A model generated the notes under the pieces. It worked only from the letters and a program-made list of their open reading frames with translations. It made no database searches and was not told the origin of the DNA. Source: CAYSCZ01 sp964429655 (GTDB taxonomy: Bacteria; Bacteroidota; Bacteroidia; Cytophagales; Cyclobacteriaceae). From it: a DNA stretch of 31,636 nucleotides. Below, piece after piece: positions 24,786 to 31,606 of this stretch (positions within the stretch are counted from its first letter, which is position 1; each line of letters starts with the position of its first letter). Location: contig CAYSCZ010000037.1 of NCBI GenBank assembly GCA_964429655.1, forward strand, positions 1-31,636, written 5' to 3'. The position numbers and the translations under genes were made by a program.

Positions 24786-25506
24786 AATAATTTCACTTTT
24801 TTTTATTCCTTTATTTTCTGGGTTATCCATTTTATTCTTTCCATCCTTCAAAAAGTCCAGATTAAGGAATTTATTGGTATTTGCAGGGTCTTATCTTTTT
24901 GCTATTACCACCATTCACATTCTACCTGAAATATTTCATTTGTCTAATGAACCACACCGGATAGGAATTTTTATTTTATTGGGTTTTTTATTTCAACATG
25001 TCCTTGAACTCTTTACTTCCGGTGTTGAACATGGTCATTTTCATAAGTCTGCGAGTGTACAATCAGGCAATAAAGCTTTAGTCATACTAATTGCATTATG
25101 CATTCATGCTTTTTTGGAAGGTAGTTTATTGATCCATGATTCACCTTTTAGGGAGGAACACAGTTCAGCATCCATCTTGAATGGAATCATATTACATAAA
25201 ATTCCGGCAGCTATTTCATTAATGTCAATCATACTATGGATGTATAAAAAAAAAATCATTCCTATAATTTTTTTGACCATCTTCTGTATGGCTTCTCCCG
25301 CAGGTCTGATCATAGGAAATTATGCAATTGATATTTCTGAAAGCTCCTTCAATGATTTATTTGGTTTTGTCTCTGGTAATTTTTTGCATATTTCAACAAC
25401 TATTTTTATTGAATCAAATCCCGAGCATCAATCAAGTCTTCGCAAAACATTGATCATTTTTTTAGGGGTAGCTGTTGCAATGATCATTGAGTTCATCGTT
25501 TCATAA
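24775..25506 (+). CDS. ZIP family metal transporter
   Basis: The 243-residue membrane protein has about seven or eight hydrophobic helices. ZIP metal-site residues are visible in helix IV-like CIHAFLEGSLL (H111, E115) and helix V-like ILHKIPAAISL (H141). A cytoplasmic His-rich loop HGHFHK spans 86-91. It probably takes up zinc or another divalent metal. It is the last gene of the apbE-methyltransferase-ZIP unit. A short inverted repeat ATTGTC/GACAAT (25507-25526) follows the stop without a T-tract. Confidence 0.83.
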   Translation: MLLEIISLFFIPLFSGLSILFFPSFKKSRLRNLLVFAGSYLFAITTIHILPEIFHLSNEPHRIGIFILLGFLFQHVLELFTSGVEHGHFHKSASVQSGNKALVILIALCIHAFLEGSLLIHDSPFREEHSSASILNGIILHKIPAAISLMSIILWMYKKKIIPIIFLTIFCMASPAGLIIGNYAIDISESSFNDLFGFVSGNFLHISTTIFIESNPEHQSSLRKTLIIFLGVAVAMIIEFIVS

Positions 25507-25607
25507 ATTGTCGTAAGATTGACAATACGATTAAACCGAATCAATATAAAATGCTTTTAATACCACTAAGTTGAACATTTACAGGGAATGTGCGTCTAAT
25601 CATTTTT

Positions 25608-25634
25608 AATAAAAATTCTCAAAAAATTTTTATT
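25608..25634. promoter_or_regulatory. Perfect 10-bp AT-only inverted repeat upstream of the cysteine leader
   Basis: AATAAAAATT (25608-25617) and AATTTTTATT (25625-25634) are exact inverted copies separated by 7 bases. They overlap the place where the -33 element of the sulfur operon promoter should be, so a repressor or activator could bind here. Chance is a real alternative in such AT-rich DNA. Confidence 0.35.
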
Positions 25635-25648
25635 GTGATTCTTTATGA

Positions 25649-25656
25649 TACTTTTG
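25649..25656 (+). promoter_or_regulatory. Predicted -7 box of the sulfur assimilation operon
   Basis: TACTTTTG is an exact TAnnTTTG box. The -33 region is a T-run (25627-25631) at about 17 bases distance rather than a clear TTG. Transcription is predicted to begin at about 25660-25665. That is at, or a few bases before, the ATG of the leader ORF at 25665. Confidence 0.55.
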
Positions 25657-25664
25657 TTACACAA

Positions 25665-25757
25665 ATGATTAAAAACTATATATACCGCCATTTAATTGAT
25701 TGTTGCTGCTGTTGCTCTGTCAACAATGTAGAATGGAAAGGCTATATATCATCGTAG
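25665..25757 (+). CDS. Polycysteine leader peptide of sulfur operon attenuator
   Basis: A 30-codon ORF with ATG 25665-25667 and TAG 25755-25757. Residues 13-17 are five consecutive cysteines encoded TGT TGC TGC TGT TGC (25701-25715); the N-terminal part is MIKNYIYRHLID and the part after the run is SVNNVEWKGYISS. Cysteine is normally the rarest residue, so this is not chance. The ORF starts within a few bases of the predicted transcript start, so it may be leaderless. Codons 24-26 (EWKG region) contain the antiterminator strand. The peptide itself probably has no function; its translation is the sensor for Cys-tRNA supply, controlling the sulfite reductase operon beginning 73 bases after its stop. 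Confidence 0.85.
   Translation: MIKNYIYRHLIDCCCCCSVNNVEWKGYISS
25699..25727 (+). promoter_or_regulatory. Leader hairpin enclosing the cysteine codons
   Basis: ATTGTTG (25699-25705) is exactly complementary to CAACAAT (25721-25727), with the Cys codons mostly in the 15-base loop. It resembles the pause (1:2) hairpin of amino-acid attenuators that synchronises RNA polymerase with the first ribosome. Confidence 0.45.
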
Positions 25758-25798
25758 ATGTAAATAATACCAAAACTCAAAACCAAAGGGCCTTTCCA
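25734..25798 (+). promoter_or_regulatory. Antiterminator pairing
   Basis: TGGAAAGGCT (25734-25743, inside the leader ORF) pairs with GGCCTTTCCA (25789-25798): nine Watson-Crick pairs and one terminal G-U. The downstream strand is the ascending arm of the intrinsic terminator, so the two structures are mutually exclusive. A ribosome stalled at 25701-25715 leaves the upstream strand free; a ribosome at the stop codon would cover part of it. Confidence 0.75.
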
Positions 25799-25817
25799 AA
25801 AATGGAAGGCCCTTTTT
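25785..25817 (+). terminator. Intrinsic terminator (attenuator) before sulfite reductase gene
   Basis: The arm AAAGGGCCTTTCC (25785-25797), the loop AAAAAT (25798-25803) and the arm GGAAGGCCCTTT (25804-25815) form 12 pairs with one bulged T (25793). A T-run follows (25813-25817, then ATTTAT). It lies entirely between the leader ORF and ATG 25831, so it can only act on the sulfur operon transcript. Confidence 0.9.
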
Positions 25818-25830
25818 ATTTATATGGATC

Positions 25831-27957
25831 ATGCAAAGCTTTAGAACAGAATTAGAAAACCTTCAGAATCCAATAGTCGAGAAAGATATAATCGATCTTG
25901 AACGAAGGATCAGACTTCATAATGAAGGAAAGATTGATGATGAAAAGTTCAGGAGTCTAAGACTTGCCAGAGGCGTATATGGCCAAAGGCAACCCGGGGT
26001 ACAAATGGTAAGAATCAAGTTACCATTTGGTAAATTAAATACAAATCAGCTGAGGAAGATTGCGGATATTTCTGATGAATATGCCAGCAGCAATTTACAT
26101 GCAACGACCCGCCAGGATATTCAAATTCATTATGTAAGCCTTGAGCGAACGCCAGAGTTATGGGCCAAACTTGAGCAAGAAAACGTGACCCTTAGAGAGG
26201 CCTGCGGCAACACCGTAAGAAACATAACTGCATCACCGTATGCAGGAATTGATCCGGATGAGCCGTTTGATGTTTCGCCATATGCTTACGAAATGTTTCA
26301 TGCTTTCCTGAGAAATCCTATCTGCCAGGACATGGGTAGAAAGTTTAAGATTTCGTTCTCATCCAGTGATAAAGATACAGCTTATTCATACATACATGAT
26401 ATTGGATTTATCCCTAAAACTCAAGGAAAAAATCATCAAAAAGGGTTTAAAATAATGATTGGTGGGGGTCTTGGTGCCCAACCTTTTTTAGCAAAAAAAC
26501 TTTATGATTTCCTCCCCGCTGATCAAATCATTCCACTGACTGAGGCTATTTTGAGAATTTTTGATCGGTACGGGGAAAGAAAAAGAAGGGTTAAAGCAAG
26601 GTTTAAGTTTTTACTTGATGATATTGGCCTGGAGGAGCTCAGAAAGAGAATTGTTGAAGTCTGGCCATCGTTACAGTATAAATCTTACACAGTTGATAAA
26701 AATATACTGGGACCTGTAAATTTTCCAGCAAAGAAAAGGGTAAATGAAGACCCTCAGGACAAGCAGAAATTCTTGGACTGGATGCGAACCAATGTTAAGG
26801 AGCAAAAGCAAAAGGGTTATTATTCCGTTGGAATTAAACTCACAAATGGTGATCTGGATTCAAACCGAGCAAGACGATTGGCAGATATTGTAGAGGAATT
26901 TGCAGATAATGATATACGGATATCTGCTAATCAAGGATATTTGCTCAGGTTCATTCGGTCAAATGTTTTTGGAGCACTGTTTAATGCTTTAAATAAAATC
27001 AATTTAGCTGAACCTGGATTTGATAGTCTGGCAGATGTTACAGCCTGCCCGGGAACTGACTCTTGTAATCTTGGAATTTCCAATAGCACTGCTGTTTCAA
27101 GGGCTTTCGAAGGATTAATAACTGAAGCTTATGCTGAGTTTATTGATAATAAGGATTTGAAAATAAAGATAAGTGGCTGTCCGAATTCATGTGGCCAGCA
27201 TGGTTTGGCTTCAATAGGCTTTCATGGTAGCTCCATAAAAAATAAGGCCAATAAAAAAGTGCTTCCGGCATTGCAAATAGTGCTTGGAGGAGGAACAGTA
27301 GGAGATGGAGTCGGGCACCTGGCAGAAAAAGTTATTAAAATTCCCAGTAAAAAAGGTCCTGATGCTTTAAGAAGGTTATTAGATGATTTTAAGGAGAATA
27401 GTTACAGTGGAGAATATTTTTTTAATTATTACCGCAGGCAGGGAAAAGACTATTTTTATCAGATTTTAAAGGATTTAAAAGATTTAAATTATTTGAAAAC
27501 AAGTGATTATATCGATTGGGGCCAAAGTGCCAATTTTAATGTTCAAACTGAAGTTGGGGAATGTGCAGGCGTGATAATAGATCTGGTTTCAACCCTCCTA
27601 TTTGAAACTGAAGAAAAATTAGGGCTTTCAAGTGATGCCATTAGCAAAGGCATGTACGCGGATTCCATTTATCATAGTTACAACGCAATGGTTAATGGTG
27701 CTAAAGCTTTATTACTTAAGGAAGATATAGTGGTAAACACCCAGCACAAAATATTAGGTGATTTTGAAAACAAGTTTGGCTGGATATCAGCATTTCAATT
27801 TCCAAATGGTTTTAAAAATTATGTGCTAAGAATAAATACGCATGATCCGGGTGAAACTTTTGCCAAGGAATATTTAAATGACGCCACAGGTTTTGTGAAA
27901 AGTGTCAAAGCTTATGTTGAAGATGAAAATGTGATTGAGAAAAATCAACCGGTATGA
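25831..27957 (+). CDS. Siroheme sulfite reductase with C-terminal HEPN-like domain
   Basis: This enzyme reduces sulfite to sulfide with six electrons. Residues about 1-545 form the two-repeat nitrite/sulfite reductase core; a siroheme-binding stretch ATTRQDIQIHYV lies near 91-102. The 4Fe-4S/siroheme ligands are C406 and C412 (TACPGTDSC) and C450 and C454 (SGCPNSCG). The last 140 residues (about 570-700) are an added helical domain (YADSIYHSYNAMVNGAKALLL) resembling HEPN, without a visible Rx4-6H RNase motif. At 708 residues it is longer than plain ferredoxin-dependent enzymes (about 550-600). Nitrite reductase is the alternative by homology, but the polycysteine leader and the metZ neighbour point to sulfite. 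It overlaps the SUMT gene by 4 bases. Confidence 0.9.
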   Translation: MQSFRTELENLQNPIVEKDIIDLERRIRLHNEGKIDDEKFRSLRLARGVYGQRQPGVQMVRIKLPFGKLNTNQLRKIADISDEYASSNLHATTRQDIQIHYVSLERTPELWAKLEQENVTLREACGNTVRNITASPYAGIDPDEPFDVSPYAYEMFHAFLRNPICQDMGRKFKISFSSSDKDTAYSYIHDIGFIPKTQGKNHQKGFKIMIGGGLGAQPFLAKKLYDFLPADQIIPLTEAILRIFDRYGERKRRVKARFKFLLDDIGLEELRKRIVEVWPSLQYKSYTVDKNILGPVNFPAKKRVNEDPQDKQKFLDWMRTNVKEQKQKGYYSVGIKLTNGDLDSNRARRLADIVEEFADNDIRISANQGYLLRFIRSNVFGALFNALNKINLAEPGFDSLADVTACPGTDSCNLGISNSTAVSRAFEGLITEAYAEFIDNKDLKIKISGCPNSCGQHGLASIGFHGSSIKNKANKKVLPALQIVLGGGTVGDGVGHLAEKVIKIPSKKGPDALRRLLDDFKENSYSGEYFFNYYRRQGKDYFYQILKDLKDLNYLKTSDYIDWGQSANFNVQTEVGECAGVIIDLVSTLLFETEEKLGLSSDAISKGMYADSIYHSYNAMVNGAKALLLKEDIVVNTQHKILGDFENKFGWISAFQFPNGFKNYVLRINTHDPGETFAKEYLNDATGFVKSVKAYVEDENVIEKNQPV

Positions 27958-28730
27958 GACTTTATCCAAAACTTACGCTGGTTGGGGCCGGCCCCGGGGA
28001 TCCGGAGTTGATTAGTATTAAGGCTATAAAAACTTTAGCATCAGCTGATATCGTGCTATATGATGCGCTTGTAGATACAGAATTATTGAATTATGCACCT
28101 GCTGAGGTTCCGAAAATCTTTGTTGGTAAAAGACCAGGTAAACATTTCATGAAGCAGATGGAAATCAATGAATTAATTATTTCATCAGCCTTCCGGTTTG
28201 GTCATGTGGTCCGGTTAAAAGGAGGTGATCCAATGATTTTTGGCCGTGGAAGAGAAGAACTTGAATATGTGGATTCTTATGGAGTCGAGGTAAATATCAT
28301 ACCGGGAATAAGCAGTGTAACCTGTTTAACCGCATTGCAGGGCATTCCCTTAACAAAAAGAGGTTTGGCTGAAAGCTTTTGGGTTGTTACAGGTACTACT
28401 AAAGACAACACCATCTCTGAGGATATAAAACTAGCAGCAGAATCCACATCAACAATTGTAATTGTTATGGGAATGAAAAGGATTGCTGAAATCATGGAAA
28501 TTTTTAAACAATATAAAAAACATTCCATACCAGTGATGGTCATAGAAAATGGAAGTAAACCCATGGAACGTATTGGCTACGGTACGGTAGCTAATATTCA
28601 AACCGTGGTCAAAGAAAGTGGGTTATCCTCACCTGCCATCATTATAGTTGGTAAAGTTGCCGGGTTGCATAAGGTAAATCCACTCAAACAAAGTCGCTGG
28701 TCTAATGTGGAGCAATCAATAGCAATATGA
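27954..28730 (+). CDS. cobA: Uroporphyrinogen-III C-methyltransferase (SUMT)
   Basis: It makes precorrin-2 from uroporphyrinogen III with two SAM molecules, the first step to siroheme. The 258-residue protein has the family motifs VGAGPGDPEL (10-19), VVRLKGGDPMIFGRGREE near residue 85-100, and GISSVTCLTALQGIPLTKRG. It is the single-function form, equivalent to the C-terminal half of E. coli CysG. Overlaps of 4 bases on both sides indicate coupled translation with sulfite reductase and the precorrin-2 dehydrogenase, which together supply the reductase with siroheme. Confidence 0.94.
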   Translation: MRLYPKLTLVGAGPGDPELISIKAIKTLASADIVLYDALVDTELLNYAPAEVPKIFVGKRPGKHFMKQMEINELIISSAFRFGHVVRLKGGDPMIFGRGREELEYVDSYGVEVNIIPGISSVTCLTALQGIPLTKRGLAESFWVVTGTTKDNTISEDIKLAAESTSTIVIVMGMKRIAEIMEIFKQYKKHSIPVMVIENGSKPMERIGYGTVANIQTVVKESGLSSPAIIIVGKVAGLHKVNPLKQSRWSNVEQSIAI

Positions 28731-29314
28731 CAAATGGCAATAACTTATTCCCAATTTTTATAAAGCTTGACAAGTTGAAACTACTGTTAGTAGGAGGAGG
28801 CAATGTAGGCCTGGAGAAGTTAACTGCTCTGTTAAGCAACGATTCAAATGCAAATATCAAAGTAGTCGCTGATCACATTAAATCAGAAGTTTTTGATATT
28901 GCAGATATTTATCCGAATGTGGAATTAGCATTTAGAAAATTTCTTCCGGAGGATCTTAATGATAAAGACCTGGTGTTTCTAGCCACAGACGACCATAAGC
29001 TACATGGAAGAATAAAATCAATGGCTAAAAATCAAAATATAATTGTAAACGTGGCTGATACTCCTGATTTGTGCGATTTTTATCTTGGGTCGATCGTTAA
29101 AAAAGGAGACCTTAAAATTGGAATATCTACCAATGGCAAATCTCCAACAATAGCAAAGCGATTAAAAGAATTTTTAAATGATATTTTACCTGAAAATATT
29201 CACGAGACCTTGTGGAATATGAAAAAAATTAGAGATCATTTGAAAGGCGATTTTGAATATAAAGTTCAATATTTGAATGGAATTACCAAAAATTGGCTAA
29301 ATAATAGGGAATAA
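28727..29314 (+). CDS. Precorrin-2 dehydrogenase/sirohydrochlorin ferrochelatase
   Basis: The equivalent of the CysG N-terminal half and yeast Met8: NAD-dependent oxidation of precorrin-2, and probably iron insertion to give siroheme. The 195-residue protein has the NAD-binding LLVGGGNVGLEK (20-31) and the conserved NVADTPDLCDFYLGS with the catalytic Asp (D111), then KIGISTNGKSPTIAKRLKEFL. The dimerisation C-terminus is short. It overlaps cobA by 4 bases, and metZ begins two bases after its stop. Confidence 0.92.
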   Translation: MTNGNNLFPIFIKLDKLKLLLVGGGNVGLEKLTALLSNDSNANIKVVADHIKSEVFDIADIYPNVELAFRKFLPEDLNDKDLVFLATDDHKLHGRIKSMAKNQNIIVNVADTPDLCDFYLGSIVKKGDLKIGISTNGKSPTIAKRLKEFLNDILPENIHETLWNMKKIRDHLKGDFEYKVQYLNGITKNWLNNRE

Positions 29315-29316
29315 AG

Positions 29317-30486
29317 ATGGATGGCTTTAATAAAAAATCAATACGGTCTCAAACTATTAGAACATCACAGAGAGAACATTCAACGCCTTTATTTCTTACC
29401 TCAAGTTTCGTATTTGATAGTGCTGAACATGCTGTTAATCTTTTTAATGATGATGTTCCAGGTAATATATACAGTCGATACTCCAATCCGAATAATGATG
29501 AATTTATCAAAAAACTATGTTTATTAGAAAATACAGAGGATGGGTTTGCCACCGCTACAGGCATGGCTGCAATGTTTTTAAGTATGGCATCATTTCTGGA
29601 GGCTGGTGACCATCTTTTGGCATGCCGTTCATTGTTCGGGTCAACGCATCAGATTATCACAAAGCTTTTTCCAAGATGGGGTATTGAGCATACCTATTTG
29701 GATATAGATAAACAAGAACGATGGCATGAAGAAGTTCAAGCCAACACAAAATTGATTTTCATTGAAACACCATCCAATCCTTCATTAGATATCGTAGACC
29801 TCAGTCTCATAAATGATATTGCCAAGGCGAATGATTTAATCTACATTGTGGATAACTGCTTTGCCACCCCTTATTTACAAAGACCAACAGATTTTGGAGC
29901 AGATATCATAACGCACTCCGCAACAAAATTCATTGATGGACAGGGCAGGGTTTTAGGAGGAGCTATATTAGGCTCAAATGCACTTATTGAAAAAGTAAGG
30001 TTTATGGGGCGTCATACCGGGCCTGCTATGTCCCCTTTTAACGGTTGGGTGCTATCAAAGAGCCTCGAAACGCTTGCCGTTAGAATGGATAGACATTGCA
30101 AGAGTGCTGAAGAAATAGCCGACCGGCTTTGTGAACATCCGGAGATCAATTGGGTTAAATATCCATTTCACCCTTCGCATCCAAACCATGGACTAGCAAA
30201 AAGACAAATGACCAAAGGCGGTGGGGTTGTATCTTTTGAAGTAAAAGGAGGTTTGTCCAGGGCGCATAAGTTATTGAATGCCATTCAGTGGTTGACATTA
30301 TCTTCTAACCTTGGGGATTCAAGAACCATAATTACCCATCCCGCCTCGACAACCCATTCAAAACTTACTGATCAGGAAAGAAATTTAGTGGGTATAACCG
30401 ATGGAATGTTAAGGTTATCTATAGGGTTGGAAGAAGTAGTACTTATTTATGAAGACCTTAATCAGGCTATAGATAAGACTAAATAA
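29317..30486 (+). CDS. metZ: O-succinylhomoserine sulfhydrylase (Cys/Met metabolism PLP enzyme)
   Basis: A trans-sulfuration family PLP enzyme of 389 residues. The PLP-phosphate segment YSRYSNPN spans 52-59, the Asp that holds the PLP nitrogen is D179 in VDNCFATP, and the Schiff-base Lys is K204 in THSATKFIDGQGRVLGG. The GQGRVLGG form is typical of MetZ, which makes homocysteine from O-succinylhomoserine (or the acetyl ester) and sulfide. Cystathionine gamma-synthase/lyase is the alternative by homology. Lying after sulfite reductase, it would use the sulfide made by the first gene. It is the last gene of the operon, followed by a hairpin terminator. Confidence 0.88.
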   Translation: MDGFNKKSIRSQTIRTSQREHSTPLFLTSSFVFDSAEHAVNLFNDDVPGNIYSRYSNPNNDEFIKKLCLLENTEDGFATATGMAAMFLSMASFLEAGDHLLACRSLFGSTHQIITKLFPRWGIEHTYLDIDKQERWHEEVQANTKLIFIETPSNPSLDIVDLSLINDIAKANDLIYIVDNCFATPYLQRPTDFGADIITHSATKFIDGQGRVLGGAILGSNALIEKVRFMGRHTGPAMSPFNGWVLSKSLETLAVRMDRHCKSAEEIADRLCEHPEINWVKYPFHPSHPNHGLAKRQMTKGGGVVSFEVKGGLSRAHKLLNAIQWLTLSSNLGDSRTIITHPASTTHSKLTDQERNLVGITDGMLRLSIGLEEVVLIYEDLNQAIDKTK

Positions 30487-30509
30487 AAAACCCTGCCAAA
30501 AAGCAGGGT
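30483..30509 (-). terminator. Terminator between metZ and rpoD
   Basis: The stem ACCCTGC (30490-30496)/GCAGGGT (30503-30509) has a 6-base loop. Read on the minus strand, the stem is followed by a T-rich run, making a strong terminator for rpoD. On the plus strand the trailing bases are CTTAAT, so it is weaker for metZ. It is shared by two convergent genes. Confidence 0.85.
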
Positions 30510-30519
30510 CTTAATATTG

Positions 30520-31392
30520 TTAGAGTGCTGTGAACTCTTTTAACCTTCTGTTTTTAGATGGTTCTCTGAGTTTTTGTAAAGCTTTTTCCCTGATTTGTCT
30601 TACCCTTTCTCTTGTTAATCCCATAGCATCACCAATTTCTTCAAGTGTGAAAGGATTATCACAACCAATACCAAAGCTCAACTGAATTACTTCTCTTTCT
30701 CTGGCAGTAAGTGTGGATAAAGCCCTCAAGGTTTCTTTTTTCAACGAATCATTAAATACCATCTGTCCATCAGTAGGTCCGGATGTTTCATTTTCTAACA
30801 CATCCAATAAAGAACCAGACTCATCCTCGCCAAAAGGAGCATCCATAGACATTTGCTTAACTTCAGCGCCCAGTGTATTTCTCACTTCATTAGGTTTCAT
30901 GTCAAGGATATCAGATAGCTCCTCTTCTGTTGGTTCTCTTTCATATTTCTGTTCCAACTCCGCATAAGCTCTTCTGATTTGGTTAATTGCACCTGATTTG
31001 TTCATTGGAAGCCTAACAATCCTAGATTGTTCAGCAAGAGCTTGCATGATTGATTGTCTAATCCACCATACAGCGTAAGAGATAAACTTGAAACCCTTGG
31101 TTTCATCAAATTTCTTAGCGGCCTTAATAAGACCGAGGTTACCCTCATTAATTAAATCATTGAGTGGTAAACTCCTGTTTTGGTACTGTTTAGCAACGGA
31201 AACGACAAATCTTAAATTGGCCTGAACAAGTTTTTCTAATGCCAGCTCATCCCCCTCTCTGATTCTTTTAGCTAGCTCAACTTCCTCGTCTGGTGTAATC
31301 ATTGGTACGTTACTAACCTCAGTAAAATACTTTTCTAAAGTGTGGCTCTCTCGCCGATTCGTAATTGATTGTGTAATTTTTAATTGTCGCAT
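30520..31392 (-). CDS. rpoD: Primary RNA polymerase sigma factor (RpoD/SigA)
   Basis: The 290-residue sigma-70 factor is of the short Bacteroidota type, lacking region 1.1 and the non-conserved insert. Region 1.2 is near 15-45 (LEKYFTEVSNVPMITPDEEVELA). Region 2 includes the core-binding LVQANLRFVVSVAKQY and the -10 recognition segment FKFISYAVWWIRQSIMQALAEQ. Region 3 contains EREPTEEELSDILDM. Region 4 ends with the helix-turn-helix FTLEEIGDAMGLTRERVRQI. This sigma reads the TTG/TAnnTTTG promoters noted elsewhere in the window. Confidence 0.95.
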   Translation of the reverse strand: MRQLKITQSITNRRESHTLEKYFTEVSNVPMITPDEEVELAKRIREGDELALEKLVQANLRFVVSVAKQYQNRSLPLNDLINEGNLGLIKAAKKFDETKGFKFISYAVWWIRQSIMQALAEQSRIVRLPMNKSGAINQIRRAYAELEQKYEREPTEEELSDILDMKPNEVRNTLGAEVKQMSMDAPFGEDESGSLLDVLENETSGPTDGQMVFNDSLKKETLRALSTLTAREREVIQLSFGIGCDNPFTLEEIGDAMGLTRERVRQIREKALQKLREPSKNRRLKEFTAL

Positions 31393-31606
31393 ATCCTTAT
31401 TTACAAAGTGAATGAAGTTTAAGTTTTGATAAAAGCCAAAATATCATTTAAAAATTAATTGCAAGCTATTTTGGCGAATAATAATATAAATAACCGCGAA
31501 TTTATACACTAAGTATACTCTGAACAAACTTAATTATACGTTTACTTGGGTTTTAGTTGCATAAAAAGTATAAATAAATTCAAATCAATAGCGTCCTAAA
31601 CGATTG
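31393..31606. other. Divergent intergenic region upstream of rpoD
   Basis: AT-rich and without an open frame of note. It must hold the rpoD promoter on the minus strand and the promoter of the gene starting at the right edge. Near-matches to TAnnTTTG exist on the minus strand (TATTTTG near 31440 and TCACTTTG near 31406), but none is exact. Confidence 0.4.

Noticed and set aside
25645..25668. A 7-codon ORF (ATG 25645) before the leader ORF
   Set aside because: It overlaps the predicted -7 box and would lie upstream of the transcript start, so it is unlikely to be transcribed.
25507..25830. A SAM riboswitch or T-box upstream of the sulfur operon
   Set aside because: No SAM-II or SAM-I-like core and no T-box sequence was seen. 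The short ORF with Cys codons plus terminator explains the region fully.
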